35,000 nucleotides of DNA from contig CM022673.1 of assembly GCA_012295275.1 (NCBI GenBank), positions 6,047,811 to 6,082,810 of the forward strand, written 5' to 3'. The translations under genes and the position numbers were made by a program. The stretch is from Chrysomallon squamiferum (lineage: Eukaryota > Mollusca > Gastropoda > Neomphalida > Peltospiridae). Numbering within the stretch: position 1 is the first letter of the stretch; each line of letters opens with the position of its first letter. The notes beneath the pieces were generated by a model. That model saw only the letters and a program-made list of their open reading frames with translations. It had not been told where the DNA came from and made no database searches. This document shows positions 11,269 to 20,510 of the stretch, piece after piece.

Positions 11269-11300
<32 letters not shown>
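11269..11300 (+). repeat. 32-base T homopolymer
   Basis: Uninterrupted T between GCTTCAGA and GGCTGTGAG. Confidence 0.97.
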
Positions 11301-11301
<1 letters not shown>

Positions 11302-11564
11302 GCTGTGAGAAAGAAAAATAAGATGTAAACATAGAAGGATGAAGGCATCCAGTGCATTCATGTTTGTGTTACAACAGCTGTTGTGAAAAGAAAGTTCTAG
11401 ATTGAGAAAAAACAACTCATCCACATAATGAAAAAACAAACAAGACGGGAAGTAATAATAATTTTAGAAAAAACAAACATGCACAAAAACACACAATGAT
11501 GTGTTTATTCAAACACGAGTTAACTGTGGAACAAAAATATTTTCTATCACCTTTCTTGCTTTCT

Positions 11565-11935
11565 CAGTCACACACACACACACACATCTATTCATACATA
11601 ACTAAACTGTAGTGTGTTATATGAGTATTTCTATCTCAGTAAATTCAGACATAATTATAAACACACATATTCAGACATAATTAGATTTAGTTATTTGTGT
11701 GCATATACAACATTCACAAACATATATATATATACACATACATAAACAGAGGTTACACACAAAACACACACACATACACATACAAATACAGTCAAACAGC
11801 CATGTTTAAGAACATACACACAATTCACTTTTACAAAAACATACAAACACAAAAAAAAACCATATACATACACACAAAACACCAGTACACAGTCATACAC
11901 AGGCACCTATAACAATCACACACATACAGACATAC
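11565..11935 (+). repeat. CA/TACA-rich tract, interrupted
   Basis: A short pure CA run lies at 11570-11586. Irregular ACACATAC words run from about 11655 to 11935. Open frames on both strands are repeat translations. Confidence 0.9.
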
Positions 11936-11939
11936 ATAT

Positions 11940-12300
11940 TCAATGCCCCTTTTTTTCCCATGCACAAACTGACTGTTCCTCATCCCCTGTACAAAGACTC
12001 ATTGCTGCCCTAGCACCCCTGATACACACAACACACACGCACAAGATTTTAACAGCCCAGGTTCATTATTTGTCATTCTGACTGAAATGAGACGGATTCA
12101 CAAATTGGCCAATCTCGTGACCATTTTCAGTACATGATTGGTCATCCATGAGGGTGACCATCAATTTGATAGCAGTTGGTTAATTCTTCACTCAAGGTCA
12201 TTAATTACAGAAATTGTATACCAGTAATGGCCTCCAATAAATGTTTTTAATTGATGGATTGTCAGTTGTCATGGGAGATGAGATTTGTTTTGGAAAAGAA
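11940..12300. other. Non-repetitive island with candidate factor-binding words
   Basis: More balanced composition from 12050 to 12300. It contains palindromic ATTGGCCAAT at 12104-12113, a further ATTGG at 12137-12141, TCAAGGTCA (monomeric nuclear-receptor type) at 12192-12200, and an adjacent TTAATTA homeodomain-type word. No coding sequence recognised. Confidence 0.4.
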
Positions 12301-12624
12301 AGTGTGTGTGTGTGTTTTTTTTTGTGTTTTTTTTGGTGGGGTGAAGATTCTTAATAGAGTTGTTTGTTTTTTTGATAGTAGAAGAATGGTTTGAATGGAA
12401 GGGAAGAAAGGCTGGGTTCCAATCTGTTCACAGGAGGTTTAAAAACTAAATTCTTTGTTCCATTTGTTTGTCTGTGTTTATGACTGTTTGTTCTGTTTGT
12501 GTGTGTGTGTGTGTGACATTTTGTGATAATTTATACAAGTAATCTCCCCTGTTGCAAAAATTAAATTATCTACCTTATTTATTTACTATGTCCCTGTATA
12601 TTTATTACTTCCATTGCTGCTAAA

Positions 12625-12627
12625 AAG

Positions 12628-12658
<31 letters not shown>

Positions 12659-12660
12659 AA
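12625..12660 (+). repeat. (AAAT)n microsatellite, about 8 copies
   Basis: TAAATAAATA repeated without interruption; further AAAT-rich DNA continues to about 12850. Confidence 0.95.
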
Positions 12661-12849
12661 CAGTAAGAAGGAGAAGAAAATTTAAAAAAATAAAATAAAA
12701 TAAATGAAATGAAATATAATTCCTGCAGAAAAATTAATTGCAATTAAAATTATGTTATTTATTACAATCTGATAAAAATAAATAAAAATAAAAACACCTC
12801 TTTTCATCTTTCAAATAAAAATTTAAAAAAATGAAATAAAATATAAAAA

Positions 12850-13570
12850 TGTTATGTCTTCATAGCCCTGCAATAATTATCTGCAGCCTCATTGGATTCA
12901 TCTTCATTCTCTGACAAATGTCATATTGATCTGTATAATTTCTGATATAAAAAATAAAGTGAAAAATGACATTTTGCAAAAAAAAAAAAAAAATGAAATA
13001 TTTTAAAATATAAAATGTGCACAGATTTTTTTGACAGTTATTTGACAGTAACATTCAATAAAAATTTTAAAAATCTTAAAATTTAGAAATATGTAGAATA
13101 TTTTTGACAGTAAAAAAAATAGTTTAAATGTAAAATTTGACAGAAAAAAAAAAAATTAATTTTTAAATATGTACAAATTCTTTACCACTTAAAAAATATG
13201 GGAAATAAAAGTTACATCAAGAAATTGAAAAATGGTTTTAAAATATAAACCTTCATTCCTTCATTAAACAAATTATTTTTTGAGTTCTGAAGATTGTATT
13301 TTATTGATGTGAGGGGTATGTATATCAATACACCTTAAACGGTAGCCATGACAACAGAATAGAACAGATTTTTAAATTAGATACTTCTTTCTAATCATGA
13401 CATGTATATTTCTCAGCCAAAATATTTTCTGTTCTTTGATAATTTAAAAATGAACAATTTTTTTAATGTAAATATGTTGTATATAAATTAAAGTTGATAA
13501 AAATCATTATTATTAATTGTGGGGTTTTTTTAATGAATTTTAAAGACCACAAAAATTGTAGTTTTCAGAT
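12850..13570. other. AT-rich intron, nothing recognised
   Basis: A- and T-rich throughout, with A runs near 12980-12993 and 13145-13156 and GTAGCCATGACAAC (imperfect X-box-like) at 13342-13355. No gene. Confidence 0.55.
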
Positions 13571-13577
13571 TCACAAC

Positions 13578-13580
<3 letters not shown>

Positions 13581-13639
<59 letters not shown>

Positions 13640-13695
13640 CACACAGTCACACACACACAGACAAACAGACAGAGAGACTGAAACACACACACACA
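13581..13695 (+). repeat. (CA)n microsatellite, about 30 copies plus degenerate tail
   Basis: A CA run from about 13581 to 13646 with one CG interruption, then ACAGACAAACAGACAGAGAG-type decay. Confidence 0.97.
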
Positions 13696-13739
13696 AACTT
13701 CCACTTTATACTTCCATAACCTATAAAACTTAATTAATT

Positions 13740-14290
13740 TTTTTTTTTTTTAAGTCAGTAACATTTCTTTTTAACTGAAACAAAAGAAAAAGAAGAAAAA
13801 AGTGAAGAAGAATACTTTAAGATGAGTTTTTAAATGAAATAAAATGTCAAGGTTGAATATTTTTTAATCAAAACTAACATTTTAATTAGTGCTACTTCAA
13901 ATAGTCTACCTTTATCTGTTAATACTTTTCTCTGCAAATTACTTTTCATCTCTACTTTCAACATGAAATTTTCATTTCACTTGAAAATATTATGTTTTGG
14001 AAACCATTTATAATCTGATTTTGTAATTAGGGATTTTTTTTTTTTTTTTTTTTGTTAATTTTCAATTTTTTACAAATTTTTTTTTTTTGATTTGTTATTT
14101 TTGTTAAATGGACAGAAAATGAAAGAACATAATTTTTCAGTTTTTTGCTAAGTCAGCAAAATTTTACTGATTCTTCTATCTTTCAGATTATTCATAGTAA
14201 TATATTTTATACACTGAGGTAACTGGTCTTTGCCCATATTATATTACAAGAAAAGAAGAGACATTTGATCCACTAATGCAACTGTAATCT
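13740..14290. other. AT-rich intron, nothing recognised
   Basis: Homopolymer T runs at about 13739-13751, 14034-14053 and 14079-14088. No gene, RNA or element. Confidence 0.6.
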
Positions 14291-14299
14291 GTTAATGAT

Positions 14300-14566
14300 A
14301 CTTGATCATGCATATTGCTAAAGACTGCACAGATAACAAGAGAGGAAACCTGGTCCTCCAATGAATGGCTATTCTTTTTCAAATAGCAGTAGGTGATCTT
14401 TTATATGCAACCTTTCCATAGACAGAACAACACATATGGCACCTTTTGCTAAAGTAATCATGGAGCAGTGGTTGGGTTGTGAAATAGCTAAAATAACAGA
14501 GTGAAGAAGAGTGATCCAGCGGCTCTCTGGGTCTCATTCATGTATTCTAACCACTGAGCTATAGCT
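14300..14566 (-). mobile_element. tRNA-derived SINE, diverged copy
   Basis: Read on the minus strand the element begins with TAGCTCAGTGGTTAGAATAC (box A of a tRNA-type Pol III promoter, 14561-14542). A degenerate box B region follows, then CCAACCACTGCTCC, ATATAAAAGATCACCTACTG and a tail including GGTTTCCTCTCTTGTTATCTG. The order of these blocks matches a SINE family I remember as very common in molluscan genomes, with forms such as TATAAAAGATCCCTTGCTGC and GGTTTCCTCTCTCAATATCTG. Length is about 267 bases. I cannot name the subfamily. MetaSINE or V-SINE type elements of molluscs are possible assignments, untested. The copy is old, with mutations throughout and no clear target-site duplication. 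Confidence 0.8.
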
Positions 14567-14999
14567 TGTTCTTATTAAAATAACATGTACAAACCGTTGT
14601 TATTATTTGGAAAACAGTATATTCTGTTATGGTCTTTGTTTTTTTCTTATTGGCATTTTTATATAAGAGTTTTTTCTTGAAAGAGAAACAGGAAATTTTT
14701 GGAATTAGTCAAATAATATAAGCAAACCATTATGATTATCTAGAAAACAGTATACTCAGTTATAATCTTAGTTATTGTCATTGATTTGTATTTATTTGGA
14801 AAGAAGCTTATAAGACTTCTTTCTTTTTTTATAATTAAAAAAAAAAAAAATTGACATTAAGCAAAATACTCAATTCAAATCATGTAAAGAAAGAAAAGGA
14901 ATTTAAAATAAAACTCTAAAAGAAAAAAACTCAAAAAAAAAAAATAAACAAGAATGAAAGAAATAGTAAATCTTTATCACTGACAAAATATTATCTTCA

Positions 15000-15023
15000 G
15001 CTATTATCTTTTTCTTCTTCTTT

Positions 15024-15062
<39 letters not shown>

Positions 15063-15540
15063 TTTTTTTTTATGTTAAGCCTGTATGTAAGAATATAAAA
15101 ATTAAAAAAAAAAAAATTCTGACATTACAAAAGTTCATTACCCAAATAAATCATCAAGTAACAGCCAAACTGACATTAACTATCATTTCCTTTTAGAAAG
15201 CAGTACGGTGGAATTTGTTCATGAAGAAACATGTCTGCAATTAGCAAAATGTAACTCAAGTGAGAATTCTTTGCACATTTTTGAGAAAATGATGTAAAAT
15301 TAGATGCAATCAACACAAAGCAATCTGTAGGAATTGCAGAGAAAGACAGAAAGAAAGTTATAGTTAATGTCTTCCATTATAAGAGAAGCTCCTCATTAGT
15401 TTATTCTTCTTATTATTATTATTACTACTAGTACTGCTACAACTGTTGTTATTACTGTTATTATTATTATTGTTGTTGTTGTTGTTGATGTTGTCGTTGT
15501 CATCATTATTATTATCATCATCGTCATCATTATATTATTA
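15000..15540 (+). repeat. ATT/GTT/ATC trinucleotide tracts with plain intron between
   Basis: An ATT run occupies about 15036-15062, after a T run. A second cluster at 15405-15540 passes from TTATTATTA through TACTAC, GTTGTT and TCATCA words. Degenerate mixed-triplet arrays of this kind are a repeated theme of the window. Confidence 0.85.
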
Positions 15541-16350
15541 GTTTTACAGGAAAGTAGTATAAATTAAAAAAAAAATTAAAAAGTAAGAAACAAAATACCC
15601 AGTTTATATTAGTAAAGTTCTTCTATGATATAGTACACTAACATCAATTGTGATGAGGTCATTAAAAAATAAAAATTAAAGGAAAAAGGAATAAAAAGGA
15701 TGTAATAAGTACATAAAAGTAAAAATGGGAAAAGTAAAAACTAAAAGTTAAAAATCAAGGACTTTAAATCATTAAGGAAGTGCTATATTGACATAAACCT
15801 TGAAAAGCTGTATTATGAAAGAAAGAATGTAAAAAATGAAAGAAAGAAAAATCCAGGATGAATAAAAGAGAGACTAATGTTAGAACTGGACAATTGATAT
15901 GAGCCACTAACACTTATATAAAGAAAGAAAAAGAAAGAAAATGAAAACGATAGAAAGAAAGAAACACTGGATGAATAAAATAACACTAGAACTGAACACC
16001 TGTTAACCACCAAGGAACAGCCATATTGAAATCAACTATGAAGAGGTGTTTTAAGAAAGACAGGAATAAAAAAAAGTGAAATATTAAAGGTGAACATATT
16101 TAAATCATACAAAAATTAGCCAAACTGACATCAGTTATAAAGAGCTGTGCAAAAAAAAAAAAAAAAAAAAAAAAAAAATGAAAAGAAGTAAAATAAAAAA
16201 AGAAAGTGAAAATGAAAAAAGCAAAAATGAAAGAAAGTCAGAAGTAATGGAAAAATAAAAGAGAAAGTCATCACAGTTGAACACTTGTAAATCATCCAGG
16301 AACTGCCATATTGTCACCCGACATGAAGAGCTGAGTAAATAAAGAAGTAC
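15135..16350 (+). repeat. Degenerate family of about seven ~65-base modules separated by purine-rich spacers
   Basis: A recurring module runs: GAACA-type start, TAAATCATC, a variable AAGGAACA part, GCCATATTGACATCA, then ATGAAGAGCTGT and a GAAAG-rich spacer. I place modules near 15141-15200, 15624-15662 (partial), 15758-15825, 15878-15925 (weak), 15987-16058, 16090-16154 and 16273-16347. The GCCAWAYTG anchors lie about 15164, 15782, 16020, 16119 and 16304. Spacing runs from 99 to 185 in the right half because the A/G spacers differ in length. A homopolymer run of about 28 A at 16151-16178 sits inside one spacer. No coding potential is seen. Confidence 0.65.
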
Positions 16351-16379
16351 TTGATAATAAAACTAATATGTCTGTCCTT

Positions 16380-16880
16380 GCTTGTGGCAAGGAGCCCGGC
16401 TTGGACTCACAGTGAACCTTGCATCTGAACTTTCAGTGCAATACAAACAAGAGTTCTCGCAAGGCAGACCACTCCGTGGTTTAATTTACATCCTTGTTTG
16501 CTCTGTGGATGTACCCACGAACGCAGCAAAAAGAAGTCGAAGCATAGTCGGATGGTTTGACAAGAGTGTTTGTGAAGAGAATATTAGTTATCTCCAGCTA
16601 TGCACTTCATCAATCACCCACTGACAGAACTTCAATCTGAGCTGGCATTCCGTCCAGTAAGATCAAAGCTAATTTGTGTAGCAATTGGCCAGAACAACCA
16701 ATCAGACGGGACAAGACTTGGTTAACAACAAAATGGCTGACACACAAGCTTTGTTAACAAATTGAAAATTAATCAAGAGGGTTTGAAGATGTTAGCGGTC
16801 AGAGGTGGGTGGGGCACTCATGTTGGGTGTGTAATCACAAGCGTAGTTGTGTGGTAAACTAATGTTTGTGTAAATAAAAC
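16380..16880. other. Balanced-composition, non-repetitive island; candidate regulatory or untranslated sequence
   Basis: This is the longest stretch without microsatellites or homopolymers and has visibly higher GC. It carries AACCAATCAGACG (CCAAT box, NF-Y type) at about 16695-16707, an inverted ATTGG at 16682-16686, and AAAATGGCTG (YY1-like) nearby. At 16865-16870 AATAAA-type words are followed by T/GT-rich DNA, like a polyadenylation region, on the plus strand. An 80-aa plus-strand frame (16382-16624) matches nothing I know. The function is unassigned. Confidence 0.4.
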
Positions 16881-16889
16881 CTTTTTGTT

Positions 16890-17020
16890 GTTTTGTCTGT
16901 CTGCATATACGTACATATGTGTTTTGCATATGTACATACTGTACATATTCACATGTGCATGTTTATGAGTGTATATATACAGTTATATGTATGTGTGTTT
17001 ATGTGTGTGTTTAAATGTGT
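16890..17020 (+). repeat. Alternating purine-pyrimidine TATG/CATG-rich stretch
   Basis: Words such as GCATATACGTACATATG and a 7-3-7 inverted repeat ATGTACA-TAC-TGTACAT at 16930-16946, running into TGTATGTG-type DNA. A degenerate dinucleotide array is the simplest reading. Confidence 0.7.
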
Positions 17021-17123
17021 TTCATGGCTTAAACAACTTGTTTCTAGATTTTCTTGTTATTTAACTCTTCTGATTAATCAGTTTTCTTTAATAATTTAAT
17101 ACATGTATGAGAAAAAAACTAAA

Positions 17124-17155
17124 AAGATAGATAGCTAGATAGATAGATAGATAAA
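17124..17155 (+). repeat. (GATA)n microsatellite, 7 copies
   Basis: AGATAGATAG with one CTAG interruption. Confidence 0.95.
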
Positions 17156-17159
17156 ACCA

Positions 17160-18060
17160 ATATAAAAATGTGTTAACTGATTTGGCAAATGGATGAAAGC
17201 ATATCCTTTAATGAATATTCAGTGCATTAATATCAAATAAAATTACACACAAAATGGTAGGCATGGTAACTATGTGTTTGATTGATATCTTTTGTGACAA
17301 ATAGTTTCCAAAATTATCTCACACTTAAATCACTGGTCTGGTTCAGTTGATGAGGCTATGAGTGTTGAAGACAATTTTTATATAATCTGATTATTATATT
17401 GCAGAAATTTGATTGGGGGGAGTGTTTTGTTTTTTTCTTAATAATAATAATAATAACAATAACAACAACAGTAATAATAACAATAATAAAATGTTGGTAC
17501 TCTTCTGTAAGTAAAAGCAGTGTTAAAAATATTTTTGCTCACCTACATTTTAAATGCAACTGTTGGATACAAAAACAGATATTTTGAGTTGGCACTGAAA
17601 AATGCATTCATAATAATATTATCTTGAAATTTATCAGAGAAACATATACACAAATACCTTATCCAACAGTTCAAATAGATAAAAAAAAAAAATGCTAAAG
17701 AAGCATTAGAACGACTTGTGATCCATGTAGTGAAGAATTTAGTTACATTTGCTCAGAATTTCCCATTACCAGTATTCATCCATGCATATCGTTGCATACA
17801 CACACGTTATAGAGATGGGAATGGTATCCAAATAAAGCTCATGACATGATATTCTCAAAATGTGACTTAATACTAGATTTGGTGTGTTGAGTCACAGATA
17901 ATCTCAGAAAGTTGACCTGAAGCAGGAGAGTTATTATTTTCTATAAAAAACAAATTACAGGGAAAAAAAATGGAGACCTAACAAAATGTTGCTGCCCCAT
18001 TACACAATTTGTTTACACATGAAGGACTTTTATCCTTTTTCTTTTTCATTTAAAAAACTG
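17160..18060. other. AT-rich intron, nothing recognised
   Basis: Short AAT/AAC run at about 17440-17490. GTAGGCATGGTAAC (imperfect X-box-like) at 17267-17280. No gene. Confidence 0.55.
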
Positions 18061-18072
18061 ACATAATAATTT

Positions 18073-18115
18073 CTTTCTTTCTTTCTTTATTATTATTATT
18101 ATTATTATTATTAAT
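18073..18115 (+). repeat. (TTTC)n and (ATT)n adjacent arrays
   Basis: About four TTTC copies followed directly by about eight ATT copies. Confidence 0.95.
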
Positions 18116-18415
18116 TTTATATGAACAGTAATAAAACAAACAAAAAGCACTCTGTTGAAAAAATATATATATATAATTTCTTATCCTTTTTTTTAAGCAT
18201 ATTTGAAATGATGTGTAAAATATGCCTGCAACAACAACAAAAGAAAGAAAAAAAAGAAAAAAAAAAAAATTAATAATAATAATAAATGTATTTTCAGTAT
18301 AAACTGATTCTCTTTTTCATTACTTTTTTATCCTTTGGACTATGTCTTGCATGAAATATGATTTATTCTTTTAATTTTCCTTTTTATATTCCACCTCATT
18401 TTATAGTTTTTATCC

Positions 18416-18550
18416 TTTTTTTTTTTTTTTTTCATTTCCTTTATACTTTTTTTACTACCTGAACTAATTTGTCTTCTTTTAAAAAAAGAGTTCATCGTCT
18501 TTTACTTCCTATCACCTGCTAATGCCTGCTTAAATAAATTTGCAGACTAG

Positions 18551-18593
<43 letters not shown>

Positions 18594-18660
18594 CACAAAA
18601 CTCCCTCCAACAATAACAACAACAAAACAATAAAAAAAAAAAAAAAAAAAAAAAAAAGTC
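18416..18660 (+). repeat. Homopolymer cluster: one T run and two A runs
   Basis: T run at about 18416-18432, A runs at about 18555-18583 and 18632-18657. The two A runs are separated by about 48 bases of A/C-rich DNA. Confidence 0.93.
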
Positions 18661-18944
18661 GTCTTTTGATTTAAACGAAAATGGTGGAGGTAGTCTACTG
18701 AGTTTATTACTGCAAATTTGCAGTCAATTTGTCAAGGTTTGCTTCTTCAATTTGTTGCTGCTACCAGTCAATATCTTTGTGGAAACTCTTATAATGACAT
18801 CCAGAACACAACAATCAATAAAAAAGAAAAAAAAAAGAGAAAGTTTGAGGAGTGATGTAGACAGGTTATCTAAAAATGGGTCTGGGAAGAATTGAAAATG
18901 AGTCTGTTGTCAATAGTTGTTACTGGCTCAAACCAAGAAAGAGA

Positions 18945-19315
18945 AAAATCTAGTCACCGCAATTCTAGAACCAGGAATGAGAAAGTCTAGTCAACACAAG
19001 TCTAGAACCAGGAAAGAGAAAATCTAGAACCAGGAAATAGAAAATCTAGTCACCATAACTCTAGAACCAGGAAAGAGAAAATCTAGTTCAACACAAATCT
19101 AGAACCAGGAAAGAGAAAATCTAGTCAACACAAGTCTAGAACCCATCAAACAAGTCTAGAACCAGGAAAAGAAAAAAGACTAGTCTGACCAGGAAAGAGA
19201 AAACAAATCAAATAGGACCAGGAAAGAAAAAATCTAGTTGACACAAATCTAGGACCAGGAAAGAGAAAGTCTAGTCACCATAAATCTTGAACCAGAAAAG
19301 AGAAAGTCTATAGCC
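18945..19315 (+). repeat. Minisatellite of about 37 bases, about 10-11 units, degenerate
   Basis: The unit is built from TCTAGAACCAGGAAAGAGAA followed by AATCTAGTCAACACAAG. Copies of the ACCAGGA word recur at roughly 18970, 19008, 19031, 19066, 19105, 19160, 19189, 19222 and 19254, with degenerate members at both ends. Spacing varies from about 23 to 55 because units have lost or gained internal pieces. No frame gives a plausible protein. It lies about 0.9 kb downstream of the PAS exon in the direction of transcription. Confidence 0.88.
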
Positions 19316-19800
19316 ATAATAAAGAAAACTTTGTTGCCATAAATCCAAACATTGTTAATTTATGAAATAATAAAAAAGAATATTTTCAATATTACTGCAA
19401 TGACTTTACATCATTATGACATAAAAAAAAAAAAAAAAAAATTATTGTTATTTCGTTGGATTTGAGTTATTATTTTCTCAAAATTCACAGAGCGAGAGAG
19501 AGAGAGAGCAATGACATGTTACATTATACAGAAAGTTTTATGTCAAAGGTTACATGTAGCAAAGATATGAGAATGTGAGAATTTCATCAAAAATCATTAA
19601 TGTATCAGAGAATGTGTAAGAAAGAATAAATGAATTAAGGAAGAAAGAAAGGAACGATGAAATGGAGAAATGTTTTATTTAAAGATACATTCAATATATT
19701 TTTAGTTCACAGTTAAATGCCATCGTTTATATGATAAAGGAACATACAGATAAAGAGGCAAAGTGCATTAACAATATGTGGCATCCTAAGTAAAAAAATG

Positions 19801-20189
19801 TATCTACAAAATTGTAAAAACTTGCCATCCTTAATGTAAATAATATACAGAAAATATAACTGCTTGTAATTTTTAATGTATAAGACATCTACAAAATGTA
19901 ACCACTTTCTATCCTTAATGTAAAATGTATCTACAAAACGTAACCACTTCTCATCCTTAATGTAAAATGTATCTACAAAACGTAACCACTTCTCATCCTT
20001 AATGTAAAATGTATCTACAAAATATAACCACTTTCCATCCTTAATGTAAAATGTATCTACAAAACGTAACCACTTCCCATCCTTAATGTAAAATGTATCT
20101 ACAAAACGTAACCACTTTCTCATCCTTAATGTAAAATATATCTACAAAACTTAACCACTTCTCATCCTTAATGTAAAATGTATCTACAC
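19801..20189 (-). repeat. 42-base minisatellite, 10 units, just inside the intron after the PAS exon
   Basis: Ten head-to-tail units start (by the TATCTAC word on the plus strand) at 19801, 19844, 19886, 19928, 19970, 20012, 20054, 20096, 20139 and 20181. The period is therefore 42, with two spacings of 43. Units in the middle are nearly identical and those at both edges are more diverged. Because 42 is divisible by 3, the minus strand is open and reads as a 14-residue repeat, typically [15 protein letters not shown]. The unit contains GGATGRGAAGTGG, close to the exon's own donor context GATGGTAAGTGG. One extra base between the units starting at 20096 and 20139 shifts the frame. I read it as an intronic minisatellite, because a good donor precedes it and the erg family has no such repeat. 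Confidence 0.92.
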
Positions 20190-20252
20190 GGACTGCAAAC
20201 ACATCTCGTCCTCCATGCAAAAAGTAGATCTGCGTGATGTGATGCCACTTAC
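20190..20252 (-). other. First 63 bases of intron 2, between donor and minisatellite
   Basis: This short segment is less AT-rich than the surrounding intron. Read in the exon's frame it is open and continues directly into the first repeat unit. I do not recognise the peptide, and nothing in the erg family continues this way, so it is treated as intron. Confidence 0.6.
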
Positions 20253-20255
20253 CAT
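20244..20255 (-). promoter_or_regulatory. 5' splice site of the PAS exon
   Basis: On the minus strand the junction reads GATG|GTAAGTGG, with GT at 20252-20251. GTAAGT matches six bases of the U1-complementary donor consensus. The frame stays open past this donor, so the exon end is set by splice-site quality and by agreement with the human exon boundary rather than by a stop codon. Confidence 0.9.
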
Positions 20256-20483
20256 CTTTCTTGTAGTAAAGAATTTCTATCTGTTTCTCCTCTGAACCTT
20301 GCAAGGCTTCTTTGATCTGAAGTATTGCATATGCGTTTGTGAGCGGCCCATGAAGGAAGTCACACAGCGAAGACTTGGAGATGACCTCTGCTCTAGAGTA
20401 TCCGGTGAGCTCGCAGAATCCATCGTTGCAGAAAATGATGGGGACCGTTTCCACCTGAGCATTGGCGATGATGAATTTCCGAT
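20253..20483 (-). CDS. Internal exon of an erg-type (KCNH2/6/7-like) voltage-gated K+ channel, encoding the PAS (eag) domain
   Basis: This exon encodes most of the cytoplasmic N-terminal PAS domain of an ether-a-go-go-related (erg) potassium channel. In known erg channels this domain binds the C-terminal cyclic-nucleotide-binding-homology domain and slows deactivation. Read on the minus strand, 2 bases are followed by 76 complete codons and 1 base. The translation starts [11 protein letters not shown] and contains [23 protein letters not shown] and the ending YYKKD. It aligns without gaps to human KCNH2 residues 27-102 as I recall them, with about 47 of 76 identical by hand count. Positions equivalent to F29, N33, R56, C66 and H70 are kept. 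RKFIIANA marks the erg subfamily, since eag and elk channels have a FVLGNAQ-type strand here. The upstream boundary is TTTTTGTTTTCAG and the downstream one is GATG|GTAAGT. Length 231 and phase 1-1 equal human KCNH2 exon 2. The first exon and all membrane-domain exons lie outside the window. I am very sure of the family and fairly sure of the erg rather than elk assignment. Confidence 0.95.
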
Positions 20484-20510
20484 CTGAAAACAAAAATTAA
20501 CATCATTGTA
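20484..20510 (-). promoter_or_regulatory. 3' splice site and polypyrimidine tract upstream of the PAS exon
   Basis: On the minus strand the bases before the exon read GTTAATTTTTGTTTTCAG, with the AG at 20485-20484. TGTTAAT fits a relaxed branch-point consensus about 20 bases upstream of the AG. This site fixes the exon start in a split codon ending AT, matching the phase of the vertebrate gene. Confidence 0.85.

Noticed and set aside
16382-16624. 80-aa plus-strand frame as a coding exon
   Set aside because: No recognisable domain and no convincing splice boundaries. The island is kept as non-coding with unknown function.
19713-20123. 136-aa frame made of [13 protein letters not shown] repeats as a real protein
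   Set aside because: It lies downstream of a strong donor, has no credible start, and is fully explained by a 42-base tandem array. Reported as a repeat instead.
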